Part shown: positions 36,001 through 48,605 of the stretch, in pieces
Layout: every line of letters starts with the position of its first letter
How positions within the stretch are numbered: position 1 is the first letter of the stretch
Source: Mantamonas sphyraenae
Taxonomy: Eukaryota; CRuMs; Mantamonadidae
Reading direction: 5' to 3'
Length of the DNA stretch: 64,000 nucleotides
NCBI GenBank assembly: GCA_026936335.1
Contig: JAPMXV010000045.1
Location: forward strand, 434,001-498,000
Position numbers and translations under genes: made by a program
The notes under the pieces: model-generated
What the model saw: the letters and a program-made list of their open reading frames with translations, nothing else
Databases searched by the model: none
What the model was told of the DNA's origin: nothing

Positions 36001-39000
36001 TCGTCGGTGCTGCTCATCTTGCGCGCAACATCGACGTACTTGAAGAAGGCAGACACAATCTCCACAATGATGGCCTGTTTCAACTCCTCTGCACTCTGCT
36101 TGTGCTGCGGCAGCAGCTTCAGCAGACGGCGCTTCATCACGCTCACGGGACTGGTCGACAGCGCCAACTCTCGGTCCGACAGCTCCAGCTCGTCGTGGTT
36201 CTCCGCCGCACACACCTTGAGCATGGTGGCAAACACCTTTGCGCCGCCCATGGCGTCCAGGGTGAGTTCGCGGGCCTCGGATGGCCAATTTTCCATCAGG
36301 GCAAAGTAGCTCTTGCGCGCAAACATGGTGCACACCGCGTCCACGGTGTTTGTGAACTGCATGCGCAGCACATAGTCCCACGAAGGACCTCCTGCCTTGA
36401 ACGTGCCGTTGAATGGCTGTTTGCCCTTCTTGTTGCTCTTCTTGCTCTTGTCGTCGGTCTTTTCGTCCTTGTTGTTGGCCGTGCCCACAGGCAACGGGCC
36501 CGGCGAATCAAGCACGCTGAACGCCTCGTTCTTGCCCATGTCCGGCAGCGAGCCGATGTCAAAGTCCGGCGACAGGTCGTCCTCCATGAGCTCGTCTTCG
36601 CCGTCGAGTGAGATGTCGCCGCTGAGCGCACGCTGCAGACCGCCCTCCTCGTGTGCGTGGTCAAACAGCCAGTTGATGACCAGGTCCTGGTCGTAATCAT
36701 TTTCTGGCAGGATGTTGTTTTCGGCCAGGGCGCGGCGGCAAAGCGAAACAGGGAAGCCCAGGCAGGCGAGTTCGCTCACGCGAGCTCGTGTGATCATCTC
36801 CGGGTTGCCAAACACAAGGTTGGTCGAGTCCAAACTGCTGCTGGTGCTCTCCATGAAGGTGACTTGATCGTCGGCGCTGTAGAGGCTGACCGCAGGGTAC
36901 ACGGTGCGTCCACACAGATCCTTCCACACAACCTTGCCCAGGTCCGTGCCGTCGTTGTTGAAGCGCATCCAGCCCTCGTCCATGTGTACCTCCACAACGA
37001 TTGTCTGGCCTGTGGCCATCGGCTTGCCGTAGTATTCGCTCGAGCTGTTGTGGTACGTGTATCCGCTGGATGAGCCGTAGTACGACCAGCCGTAGTAGGA
37101 CGACGAGCCACCCAGGTAGTTGGTGCGGTCGTGGTTGGTCTCACACACGCCGATCATGATGGTGCCGCTGTACGTCTTGTCGATGTGCACCTTGAACGAA
37201 TTGTACCCGCTGGTCAGGCCTTCCTTGCACCAGATGGTGCGCCAGTACGAGTAGGCCTTGTTCTTCACTGTGCGTCCGTCGTTGCTGACTTCCAAATCTG
37301 CATGCTTTCCCGTCTCGTCGAGCTTCAGTGAGGGCGCCGCGTTGCTCGCCACGCGGCGCACGGACGACGAGCCGTAACCAATGCCGTTGTGCACAACACC
37401 GCGCAGCGTGTTGCCACTCATGTCAAAGGCAATGTCACCGGAGCCCTCTTCGAAGCGGAGCAGCACACCGAGGTTCGGTGCGCCACTGAGCATGGCGCGG
37501 TAGTCGCCCATGATGTCTTCGATCTTGCGGGCGTCGGTCCACACGCGCACCTCGTCCACCTGGCCCACAAAACCAAAGTTGATGGGCCTGCGTTCACGCT
37601 GCTCGGCCTCGCGCTGTGCGTCTTCGCTGAGCTGTTTGCGAGAGATGTCGCAGCCTTCGTCCTTGGAGCCACAGTCGCAGTAGAAGTTTGCTGCGCGGGG
37701 CGTCAGCTCGTGTCCCTGGTGACACGTCTCGGCGCAGGCCTCGCACACTCCCTTGCCACTGGTCAGCTGGCAGGTGCGGCATTCGTAGAATTCCTGGTAG
37801 ACAAACTCCTTGCCCGTTTTGACAAACGTGCACACGGGCTCCGCCTCGGTGTCCTCCAGGCTTTCGTCGCCGATAAGGCCTCCGACAATCCAGTGGGAGG
37901 TCTTGACGGCGGTGAGCTTGTTGTCGGTCTTTGTGGAGTGCATGAGGTCACCGTTCTTCCAAATGCTCCAGTCGCCGTCGTAGCGGGAGGCGAGATGGAT
38001 CCAGCGGCCGACATCGCGTGTCTCGACGGGGGTAGACGCGTATGCGTGGTGGTCCTCTGCACCAGGCTTTGTGATGCCCGTCTGGAACTCGCCGTCTTGC
38101 ACACGCAGAAAGTAGACAAAATTGTCGGAAATCTTGCCGCGGGACACAATGTACATGGGCTGAGTGGGCATCTCGTCCATGCGCACCCAGGTTTCGACGA
38201 GCATGGACTGGCGCGGGTCAGCAACAGCGGGCTTGCCGAGGTCGACGTACGTGTCCTGGGCGAGGTTGAGGCACATGCCCTGCTTGAAGGCGAGGAGCTC
38301 AATTGTGCGGGACTTGGAGGCGCCAGCGACGGAGCCAACGATGCGCTCGTCGTCGAGAACCTGACACTTGTAGGTGGCAGGCACCTCCCAGTTCTTGGGG
38401 CCACGTTTGACAGAAACCTCGCGGAACTCGAGCTGGTTGCGCACGCCTACGGTGCCTTCCATGACGCAGACACACTTTTGCATGGGCCACTCGACAAGGC
38501 CCTCGAAACGCTTGTCGCCGACGCGGCGCTTGGTGATTTTGAGGACCATGGGAACGGGCAGAGCCGAGCCGTCGCGGAAGAGGCCGTTGTACTGGGTGCC
38601 CTGACGAAGGACGTCGGTGGGCACTGTCTGTGTCTGCACGCCCGTGGACGTGTCAAACAAGAGGGAGGACGGGTCATCGGGCACGAGAGCAACGTCCGCG
38701 TCGCCCACGGTCCAGACCGTGGCAAAGTACTTGCCGGGCTCGAGGACAAAGACACCGCCGAGGTAGGAGCCGTTGTGTGTGACAAAGACCTCGTTGTTGC
38801 GGTAGTTGAGTCCAAAACCAACGACGTCGCCCTCGACAATGGGTGGGATGTCAAGGTTCTCGTTGAGGGTGCCTGTGCCAGAGCCGAAGCCGCCCGAGTC
38901 CTTGGAGAAGGAGTAGGCGACGCGCTGGAGGGCGCCGGTGTGGTGGTAGACAAAGGAGACACGCGGGGTGGGACGTTTCTCCCTGGGATCATCCTGCCAT

Positions 39001-42000
39001 TCGTCGCCGACGCGTTTGCGAGAGCGGAGACGGTTGGAAAGTCCGATGGCGAGTTGGGCGTGTTTGTCGAGCTTGTTGACGCGCATTTCAAAGTAGTCGA
39101 TGGGCAGGCACTGGCATTGGCGCCAGCGGTCATCTGCAACAACAGCACACTTGCACGTAAGGTGCTTCATCCACTTTTGGTAGTGGACATCGTGGCCGAC
39201 GTGGCACTTCTTGATGCAGGCCTCGCAGCAGTCGAGGTCGCAGGTATTGCAGCGGTAGTTGTGCCCAGGCTGGGTGATTCCAGCGGGAGCCTTACAGTCT
39301 GCGCGAAGCGGGAAGCTGTGGTCAGCCTGGGTTGCGGTGAGGGCAGCGTCGGAGCCGCGCACAACTCGCTGCCACACATGCTGCATGTCATCGAAAGCAA
39401 GCGCGGGCACGGCGTTGTCCTCGAGCTCCGCTTCGATGGTCATGCGCTGGACGTTGGCGAGCACGCGGTCGACAACGCGTTGCTTGTTCTGCAAGCCGAC
39501 GTCATCGGGAAAGCCCGGCAACAGGGTGGCGCGAGTGGCAATCTTCATGAGCAGGGGCATGTAGCCCGAGTTGATGAAGAGGGCAGCGGTCTCCTGGTTG
39601 TGCAGCATGCTGACGAGCGCCTTCATGCCGACGGCCTGGATGACCATGAGGCTGTGGGACAGCTCGCCGTGCAGCTTGCGGTTGGCTGCGTCCATGGAGG
39701 TAAAGGGAGCAGGGCTGCTGGAAGTGGAGCTGGAAGTGGAGCTGGAAGTGGCCTTGGCCTTGCCCTTGGTGTCCACGACAGGAGTGGATACGGCAGAAGC
39801 GGACGTCTCTTCGTTGCTGAGCACGTTCTCGAGGAGGGCGGCGAAGGAGCGAAGACAGGAGTCGTCGAGAGGCAAGTCGTGAGTCTGCAGGCCGGTGTCA
39901 CCGTCGAGAACGGGCTGGACGTCGGTAAGAAGGACCTGGACGGGCTGAGGGAGGACTTGTGCGGTTGCGGTGTAGCTGTCGTCAAAGAGCACGGAAACAA
40001 AGTACTCGTTGCCACGGTAGGGGCTGCACCACTGCACGGTGGCCTCCTTGTTGACGGTGACGCCATCCTTGGTGGAGGCGACGTGGACGCGTGCGCCTGT
40101 GCGCACAATGTCCGTGAGGCCACCCATGGTGCAAAGGGCTCCGATGCATTGCTTGACCTGGTCGTCGACGAGGTACTTGTCGTTGCCGAGGGTTGCGCAC
40201 AGGTCGGGCAGTGTGTCAAGGGTGGCACGGAGGGAGCCAAAGACGGCCTGCTTCCATGTGTCGCTTGTGAGGAGGGAGCGGAGGAGGCCGACCTGTTCGG
40301 CGGCAATGGCGAAGCGGTAGTCTGCGGTGTGCAACCAATTGTCGTGCGTGTGTGTGGACAGGACGTAGGCGTCGCCGATGCGTGTGAGGATGGTGCGCAC
40401 CATGTCATCGACAGAGGAGGCGCCGACAGCAGCGGCGACGGTGCCCGGGTCGCCGTGCACAAAGGCGCGACGGCAGAGGCGCAGAAGGAGCACCTGGACG
40501 TCGATGTTGTCTAGGCTAGACCAGTGGCGTCCGTCATGGTTGATGAGGCGGTCGACGAGGGTGGCCCATGCAGGCTGTGCGACGATGTTTGCAGCGGCGG
40601 TGTGCTGGGTGGCGAGGAGCACGAGCTGGAGCAGGCGCTTGCAGGGGACGTCGATGTCGTCGACGAGGGCCTGGTCGGGTTGATCGGGGCAGGTTGCGGA
40701 ATAGTCGACGGCAGCGAGCTGCTCCGCGGAAAGAGCACCGGGCTGGGTGCTAAAGCCGCTCAGGAAACCGTGCATGCCTGCAGCCGAGCTGTTTGCACCT
40801 CCTTGAGTGCTGTTGGAGTGGACGACGATGGGGCGTGCGCCAAGGTGCATGGGAAACCTGTGGAAGCGAATATCGATGAAATCGTAGCGGTTGCGCTTCT
40901 TGTTGGTTTTTTCGGAGCCGACGAGCTCGCCGTTCATGTAGATGGAGCAGGTGTCGTCGTCGGTGCGGGTGAAAGCGAGGTGAGTCCAGCGATGGTATTT
41001 GATGGGCCGCTTGCTGGTCACTTCTGTGGAGGAGCAGACGTTGAAGATGACGACGCCCTTGCGGTCGATGCAGGCCTGGACGGCGTAGATGTTCTGCAGG
41101 TAGGCACTGCGATTTGTGAAAATGACACCCTGGTCGGGAGTGGGAAGCGGGTACACCCAGCAGGAGAAGGTGAAGGCCCTGCCGATGGTGGATGGGAGAT
41201 GAGGGACAATGACACCGGGCTGCTTGGGTTCGAGCCAGATGCGCTGGGGCAACAGGAGTTGGCCTCCAAGCACACAGGTGTCAGGAACGTGGGCATCGGC
41301 GGGTGCGCAGACGCTGGCAAAGGTCGTGAGTTCGTCTTTGACCTGATCGAGCAGCGTGGACTGGAACTCAGCGCTGCTGGGTTGGCCGTGCGGGTTGAAG
41401 CGCACAGCCTGGAGGGCCATGATGTTGTATGCGTACCAAGAGGCGTCTGCGAGGGCGAGCCTGTGGCGCGTGCGAGCATGGAGGTGGTTGCCGGTATTGG
41501 CCATGCGGACGACGGCAAGAGAGCTTGCGTGGGAGGCCGAGTTTTCTTGCAGAAAGTCGTCGATGAGCTTCTGGTCACGCTGGTGGGACGTGGATTGCCA
41601 CTTGTCGCCGAGGGCACGCAAAATGCCGCTGGCAAGGAGGAACTGATGGTCCTCTGAGCGAAAGTCGATGGAGAGACAGCGAAGGGCCTGCATGTGGACG
41701 GCAGTCTCGAGAGACATGCGAGATGAGTCGTAGAGCTCTGCGTAGGTGCCGTCGAGGACGAGCGGGTCGCTGGGGGTCTCGGCAAGGACTGTGGCGAGGG
41801 TGCCAACCAGGGAAAAGAAGGCGTTGGTGACCTCGGCACAGAGGGATTCGCCGCTGCCCTCGAGGGAGTGGAGGTAATGGAGCATCTTGGGGAAGGCCTG
41901 CTCGGTGAAGGGCAGGTCGTCGTCGATCTTGGGACGGGTGGAGAGAGAGTCGGCAAAGAAGCGCAGGAGCATGGCGCGGCTTTCGATGCTGACAGTGTTG

Positions 42001-45000
42001 CGCAGGAAGGAGGCGCCCGGATGGTCGGATGCAGCTGCCGAGGCAAAGGCGGGGCCGCGAGTGCAGGCGGCGAGGAGCTGAGAGAGGGCAGAGAGGCCTG
42101 TGGTGCGAATGACGGCGCGTGCCTGGCGGGTGATGAGGACGTCGCGCAAGCGGCTGAGCTGGACGTCGGCCTGGACAAACTCGAGGACACGGCGTGCGGT
42201 CATGGCATCCTGCTGGGTGCTGCCGGTGCCGTCCAGGACGTCGCGGCGCTCCTTCATGAGCATCTTGAGCTTGTCGAGGGCCTCCTTGGCGTTGGAGACC
42301 TGGAGCCAAGGGGAGGCGGACCCGTCTGTAAAGTCGTCGTCTGTGGAGGCCATGGAGGCAGCTAGATCGGCGGCAGAGGAAGAGAGGGTGGTTGCAACCG
42401 AGCGGCGCGGAAGGAGTCGGTTGTGGCTTTCTGTGGGGGCGATGGTGAGGAGAAACTCTGCGCGCGTGCGGATACGTTCGGCGAGGTGGATGTACTGGCG
42501 GCGGTGGAGGTCATCGGCACTCTCGTTGGCAGACGGGGCAGGACCTGCATCGACGCCTTTTTGGCGTTCAGAGACCATCCAGCGGACGAGCTTGTTGGCA
42601 AGCTTGTAGAGGAGCTTGAGGTTGTCTGGGCACTCTTCGTCGTCGGGGGTGCGCAGAAAGGCGATGGCGGCTGCCGTGAGGCCTTCGTGCTTGAGCATGC
42701 ATGCAAAGACGGTGCGAATGGCGCGTTGGACGTGCTCCTTGGCCAGTTTGGAAGCCTTGGAGCGATCTGCGGGCAGACCCTTGGCGACGCGTACAACGAG
42801 GGGATGTGCGTCGTCCTCGATGAGCTCGACAATAAAGGTGTCACTTTCTGTGACCGCAGAGACGGTGCGCGCGATGGGCATGCGCTTGAACTGCTTCTGC
42901 GGGCGGCCTCCGTGGCGAAGGTACTCGAGCATGGGGTCCATGTCTGCAAAGCCGCCTGCAAAGAGACCATTTTGGAGCCACTTTGCAAACTGGGCTTCCT
43001 GCTTTGTGACCTTGCCACCGTGGACGAGAGTGCTTGCACACTTGCCGGTGAGCCAGGCGAGGGTCATTTGGATTTCGTTTGTGCGTCTGATGGCGCCCTC
43101 CATGGCAAATGCGACGTTGGACAACTTGACGGAGCCGAAAAAGGCGTGCTCAGACGGGTTGACCGCGTCTGTGTTGGGTGGGTTGCTGAGAACGCGCAGA
43201 TACAGACGCCCATCTTGGGTGGAGACGCGGACCTTTGCGCTGCCGGGGCCCTCGAGGACGGCCAAGGGTCGTCGGAGCAGTCCTGGGCGAGGTGAAGCGA
43301 GACGGCGTTGTCCTTGCGATTGGAGGAGGATGAGGAGGATGAGGAGGAGGATGAGGAGGATGAGCTGGTTGGGACGGGGCCGCCGTCGAGGCGCTGGTAC
43401 GTGCGCGGCGTTTGGGTGCCGACTCGTTCAAATTCGACTCCGTCGGTGTCTTCGTGGACAATGTGGCACTGGTCACACATGTCTCGCGAGGCCCAGGCGG
43501 AGGAGCGGACGTGCCAGCGGTACCCGACGATGGGTTTGACGGAGCACTCGTCACATCGGTAGCCTGTGTGGATGGTGTCTGCGGCGTCATCGGGGGAGCC
43601 AGAAGAGATTGTGTTTGTGGTGTTTGCGAGCTCGTTGAGACCGATGACGACGGTGAGGGAGGAGGCAAACGGGACGTGGATGGGCAAGATGCGGTCGAAT
43701 TGCTGGAGGCCCATGGCGTCGGGCAAGGGGATGGTCTCTGAGTGGACGGCGTTGGTCTTGATGCGAGGGGCATCGGAGCCGCGCGGAGTGACGAGGGAGC
43801 GGTCGTCGAGACGCGGGAGCTGGGCGTTGATGCGGTTCAGCTGCTGGAGGAGGGAGACAAGAGGGCCGAGGGCGCGGCTGCTGAACATGACATGAGAGGC
43901 ATACAAGCAGAGGGCCGAGGTGAGGGGGAGGAGGAGCTGGCCGACGAAGCAGGCGTCGAGAAACTCGAGAATGGCCGGGTGGAGGCCCTTGTGCCACTGG
44001 CCATCCTGGAGGGAGTCGTTGATGGCCAAGGCCTGCTCAAAAATGTGCCCGGCAGAGTGTGCAAACTGCTCGACGTAGTGGACGAGGAGCTCAAGGCTTG
44101 TGTTTGGGTTCTGAACGTGCGACAGGACGGCTGAAGTGGCGGACGCCGTGTCTGCGGAGGCGGGTGCACCTGTGTCCTCTGGAGTGGCCTTGAAAAGAAG
44201 TTGCTTTTGGAGGGCAGAAAGGACTGCGAGGGATTGAGAGACGCCGATGTTGAGCTTTGCGGAGGGCACGCCGTCCTGAAAGTGTGCTTGCAAGGTCTCG
44301 CCGGTTTCCTGGCGCACGACAGAGACGAGGGTGGTGACAAAGGTGGCCACTGCGGTTGTGGATGAGGACGAGGCAGCGCCGGCGTGCGTGGACGGGGTAG
44401 CCGGGGAGGAGGAGGAGGAGGAGGAGGAGGAGGAAGAGGGGTCCTGTTGGTCGGAGCGGGCGACGTCGGTGGAGAGGAGTTTGTCGACGGTCTTGTAGGA
44501 GGAAAAGTGTCCCAGCAGATTGTCGAGGAAAGTGGCCTTTGTGGCAGAAAACTTGTCCGGGTTTTCGGAGCGGGCCTGAAGGAGGTCGGAGAGCATGGTG
44601 CCCTGCTCGACGATGCTGGGGTAGAAGACGTTGAGGGTGCTTGTGACGGTGCGTGCGGCCTCGCGCTGGATGTCACGGATTGTCTGTGCGACGGCGGACG
44701 GGAGATCGGAGGCGGAGAATTCGAGGTTGATGATGTGCCAGAGGGTGGTGCGGATGCGGACGGCAAGGGAGTGCTCGCCGCGTGCACGGAGCCCCAGGCG
44801 CGGATCGGTTACGTCGCCGCTCTCCTGGAGGTGGTATGCGTTTGTGGCGAGCATGCCGAGGAGGGCCTTGATCTCGTAGAGGCGGAGGGACCAGGTGTGG
44901 AGCAGTTGCGGGTCTTGTTCGGACGAGCAGGGGTTGTCAAGGTGGCAGAGTTTTGCGGAAAGAAGGGTGTAGAGGGATTGGAAGGACTCCTTTGTGGCCT

Positions 45001-48000
45001 CGTATGCGTAGGGGACGTTTGTGCCAAAGGATGGTTGTTTTGTGGCGAGTGCGGGCTTGTAGGCACGCGAGAGGCGGTCGAGGCAGGCGATGAGGTAGAG
45101 GGAGAGGTTGGCCGGGTCGTCGCGTGCATGGAGGAGGACCTGCTCGGAGGAAAAGGTAGAGTCGGAGGTGGGCAGGGAGTAGGGGAGGGAGGAAAGGATG
45201 CTGTGGTTCTGGAAGGCCTTGAGCTGGGTGGAGTCGACATCGAACTGCCAGACGGCGTTGTGTGTAAAGTCGTAGGCTGACGGGAGGGCGCGTGAGACGT
45301 TGTCGCCGTGGATGTACTCCCAGGAGGCAAGGTAGCCCGAGTCGAGGCTGAAGTTGAGGGTGATGCAGCCGCGAAGGGAGCCCATGTTGCGTGTGTAGAG
45401 GCCGCGAAGTTTGTTTGCGCGCATGGTACAGGCTACGTAGTGGCCGTTGGTGACCCAGGAAGCCATGGCCAGGGCGGTGGGAGGGAGGTCGACGAGAGGC
45501 TTGCGTGCGCCCGCCGGGTCGAGGCGTTCGACAGAGATGGCGGAGAGGCAGGGAGAGCCGACGGAGGCGATGAGTTCGAGGTCGATGTGCTGTGCGTTGT
45601 GGATGACGACGGGGAAGGAGAGGGTGTGTGCCTGGTTGTTTGCGTGCTTGTACATGTCCCAGGCACGGACGGTGCGGCGGTTCTGGACGTAGACGTCAAA
45701 GACGCGCGCTTCGGCACGGGAACACGTGTTTTCGCGGAGGTAGAGGGTGACGAGGAATGCGCCCGGGCTGGAAAGGGGCAAACGGTAGTGGAGCTTGCGT
45801 GTGTCGTCGAGGCCAAGGCGTGCGGTTTGGAAAAGGGCAAGCTCGGAGGAGGAGACGGAGGAGTCTTTGTGGAGGGTGATGTTTGCCGGGCTGCGCCAGT
45901 CGATGTCGGACTCGTTGTAGCCGAAATCAGCGGCAAAGGTGCCTTTGGAAGTCACGTGTGCGAGGGCGCCACAGTTGACGGCGACTTCGAGGGAGAGGAT
46001 GTCCGCAAGGGGACCTGTAAGGGCGAGGGTGCGGAGGAGGGCGTTTGCGGCGAGCGGGTCGTGGATGTCGATGGCAAAGGCCGGCGGGGGCGTGGAGGAT
46101 GAGGAAGAGGCGTCCTGTGGTGCCTGCTCGGTGGCGTTTGCGTCGTAGGCAAGGTAGAGATGGCGGCCGTCGGAAAAGAGGGGCGAGGCAAGAGCCATGG
46201 CGTCTGGGGAGGCGTCGGGGACAGAGGCAAGGGGACCTTGCTGGAGCTGTGCGAGGCGGGAGTCCTGGGGCAGGGCCAGAAGGGGCGCAATGTCTGTGTC
46301 GTGGACGTCGTGGAGGAGAGCGAGGTCTGAGGCACGCACGAGGAGGAAGGGCTGATCGATGGCGTGGGAGCGGAAGTAGAGGTGGCCATTGACGTGTGCA
46401 AGGGTGCCGTGTGCGCCTGGGGCGACGTGGTCGTTGGAGGCGTAGAGGCGACCCTGGATGGAATTGCGTCCTGAGCCGATCTTCATGAGGCCTCTGTTGG
46501 AGGTGTGGAGATAGACATATGTGCCGTCTGAAGCGATGGCGATGCCAGCTTGTGCGTCGGAGGAGGGGTTGGCCTGCTGATCGTCTGTTTCGAGGACGGG
46601 AGAGAGTTCCGGGGTAAAGTCGTTTGCGTTGTCGTGCTTGCCGAGAGCATTGAGGTCCTGGAGGATGGGCATGTGTGCGAGGTGTGCGAGCTTGGCGATG
46701 TCTTGCGCCGGGTCGACGCCGTGGAGTAGATCCGTGGAGGCGTCGAGGGCGGCAGCGAGGCTGAGGAGGTTCTGGAAAGAGTGTCGGGCAAGGCTGATAT
46801 CGACGACGATGCGAAAGAGGGTGGCACGTGCAGAGGAGGAGAGGTGTGGCTTGGCGAGCATGGCGAGGATGCTTTCGTGGAGGGAGTCCATGGCGGCGTC
46901 GACGCCCGGAGAAAATGTGTGTCCGGCTTCGACGAGGTCGTTCATCTGGTCTGTGAGGTCTGTGAGGACGTCGAGCATGTCGTCAAAGTCGGCAGTGTCT
47001 GTGTGCTTTGCTGCAGAGGCCATCATGCGAAGAACGAGGCGGACGGTGTGCTTGACGACAGAGTTGGAGAGGGAGGTAGAGTCGGGGGTGGAGGAGGGAG
47101 TGGCTGCGGAGGATGAGGAGGAGGATGAAGAGGAGGATGATGATGAGGAGGAGGGGTTGAGTTTTGCACGTTCGGCTTCGCGAAGGAGAGCGAGCTGGAC
47201 GCGTTTGATGATGGCAAGGCGGCGGTTGATGGACTGGGAGGCAAAGGTGTCGGCGGTGCGCTTTGCACGGAGATCAAGGGACTGGGAGAGGTGGGAGAGG
47301 ATGGGAACGTAGGTGTCGATGGGTTGGGAGGAGGCGGAGGAGGAATAGAGGTCGTCGGAGCTGGGGAGGCCGTCTGGAATGAGGGCAGGCGCGATGGAGT
47401 CGGTGGGGAGGAGGCCGAGGACAGAGGAAGAGCCATCGACGAGAGAAGCCTGAGAGTCGAGAAAGACGGAGAGCTTGTCGAGGCGCTCGTTGAGGGTTTC
47501 CGAGTCGACGAGGTCGTCGTCCTTGGGCAGGCCGGTGTTTGAGGAGGTGGAACGGAAGGTGACCATGTCGTTGCGGTGGTAGAGGGAGACGGCAGGGTAA
47601 AGCTCGCGCCCGAGGAGATCCGAGGTGAAAGCCTTGCCGAGGTCGTCGCCGTTGTGGGTGTAGGAGAGGTAGCCCTCCTTGAGGTTGAGCTCGACGCCGA
47701 CAATGTCGCCAGTCTTGACGTACTTGCCGTAGGAGGAGCTGCTACCGTTGTGGTAGGTGTAGGGGTAGCTTGTGCCGTAGTAGGACCAGCCGTTGTAGGA
47801 GGAGGAGCCGCCAAGGTAATAGGTGTTTGAGTGGTTGCTTTCGCAAACGCCGATCATGATGGTGCCGGAGGAGGTCTTGTCGATGACAATCTCCCATTTG
47901 TAGACGGCGGGGCGCTTCATGGGCTTGTTGGCCCAGACCGTGGACCAGGTGTCGCTGCTGCTTGTGGCCTGGCATGTATGGTTGGAATTGGAGAGGGTCA

Positions 48001-48523
48001 TGGAGCTCGGGGCCGTCTTTGGATCAAGTTCGACGTCTGGGGGGAAGGGCAGCAAGGGGGGTTCAGGTGTGAGTGAGAGCAAAGGGGGGGCGGGAAAGGG
48101 GTAGGGTGGAGGATGGAGAAAGATAAGGGGCGGGTGGAGGAGAACGGGGCCAAGGAAGGGAGTGGGGAATTGCGCACGTGGGAGGGCGTGCACAATGTTT
48201 GCGAGGAAAGGGAGAGGGAAGGGGTGGGGGGAGCACATGGGGCATGGAAAGTGGAAGAGAAGGGATGGTTGGAGGAGGGAGGGTGCGGGGCAGTTTGGGA
48301 TTGGAGAGCGGGTGGAGGGAGAGGCGGAATGGTGGAGGGACGTACAGCTCGGGGCGGAAAAGGAGAGGTTTGGCATTTGCGCGAGGGCAAAGTTGTCGTC
48401 GAGGAGCTGCGAGTCGGAGAGACGCAGCCATGCGCGATCGTCTTCGGCTGTGTCTTCGAGAGCTCGCTCGTCAATGGCGCCTGTGTCTTCGTCTCGCAAA
48501 GCGAGGGACAAGGAGCTTCCCAT
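33010..48523 (-). CDS. Giant HECT E3 ubiquitin ligase 1 (SPRY-malectin-ZZ-LamG-UBR-UBA-HECT)
   Basis: Exon 1 is 48523-48346 and exon 2 is 48036-33010, with a 309-bp intron (GTACGT donor, CCCCAG acceptor). Two one-base corrections, near 43,268 and 35,695, give about 5,068 residues. Domains in order, with approximate residues: SPRY-1 (88-225), a repeated 'DGxYxYL' segment, malectin (751-905), ZZ finger (1541-1601, YRCDECSVKPIVGYRW), LamG/ConA-like 1 (2341-2505), a UBR-like Cys/His finger (2968-3024), SPRY-2 (3045-3181), LamG 2 (3311-3591) with a UBR box inserted at 3465-3521, SPRY-3 (3628-3798), UBA (3805-3855), SPRY-4 (4338-4511) and HECT (4651-5068). The catalytic Cys is in LPVAHTCSFQLDLPRYSS near 33,110. 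It should transfer ubiquitin through a Cys thioester; substrates are unknown. The start MGSSLS fits N-myristoylation. Confidence 0.88.
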
Positions 48524-48605
48524 GGGGTGTTTTGAGTTGTTGCTGAGAAGCCGGTTTTTGGGTGACGGGGCTCGCGGGGGAACGCAAGGGAATCCTGGTT
48601 GGGTG
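48524..48605. promoter_or_regulatory. Divergent promoter region, HECT ligase 1 / RPC1
   Basis: Only 82 bp separate the two outward-facing start codons, so both promoters must overlap here or extend into the genes. No TATA box or named element is visible. Confidence 0.4.

Noticed and set aside
37389-40514. Open reading frame of 1,041 codons on the plus strand
   Set aside because: It is antisense to the SPRY/LamG part of ligase 1, which is conserved with ligase 2 on the sense strand.
43265-43400. Short intron explaining the frame change in ligase 1
   Set aside because: No GT...AG pair of suitable length and phase with donor quality like the other introns was found; a missing T in CCTTG is simpler.
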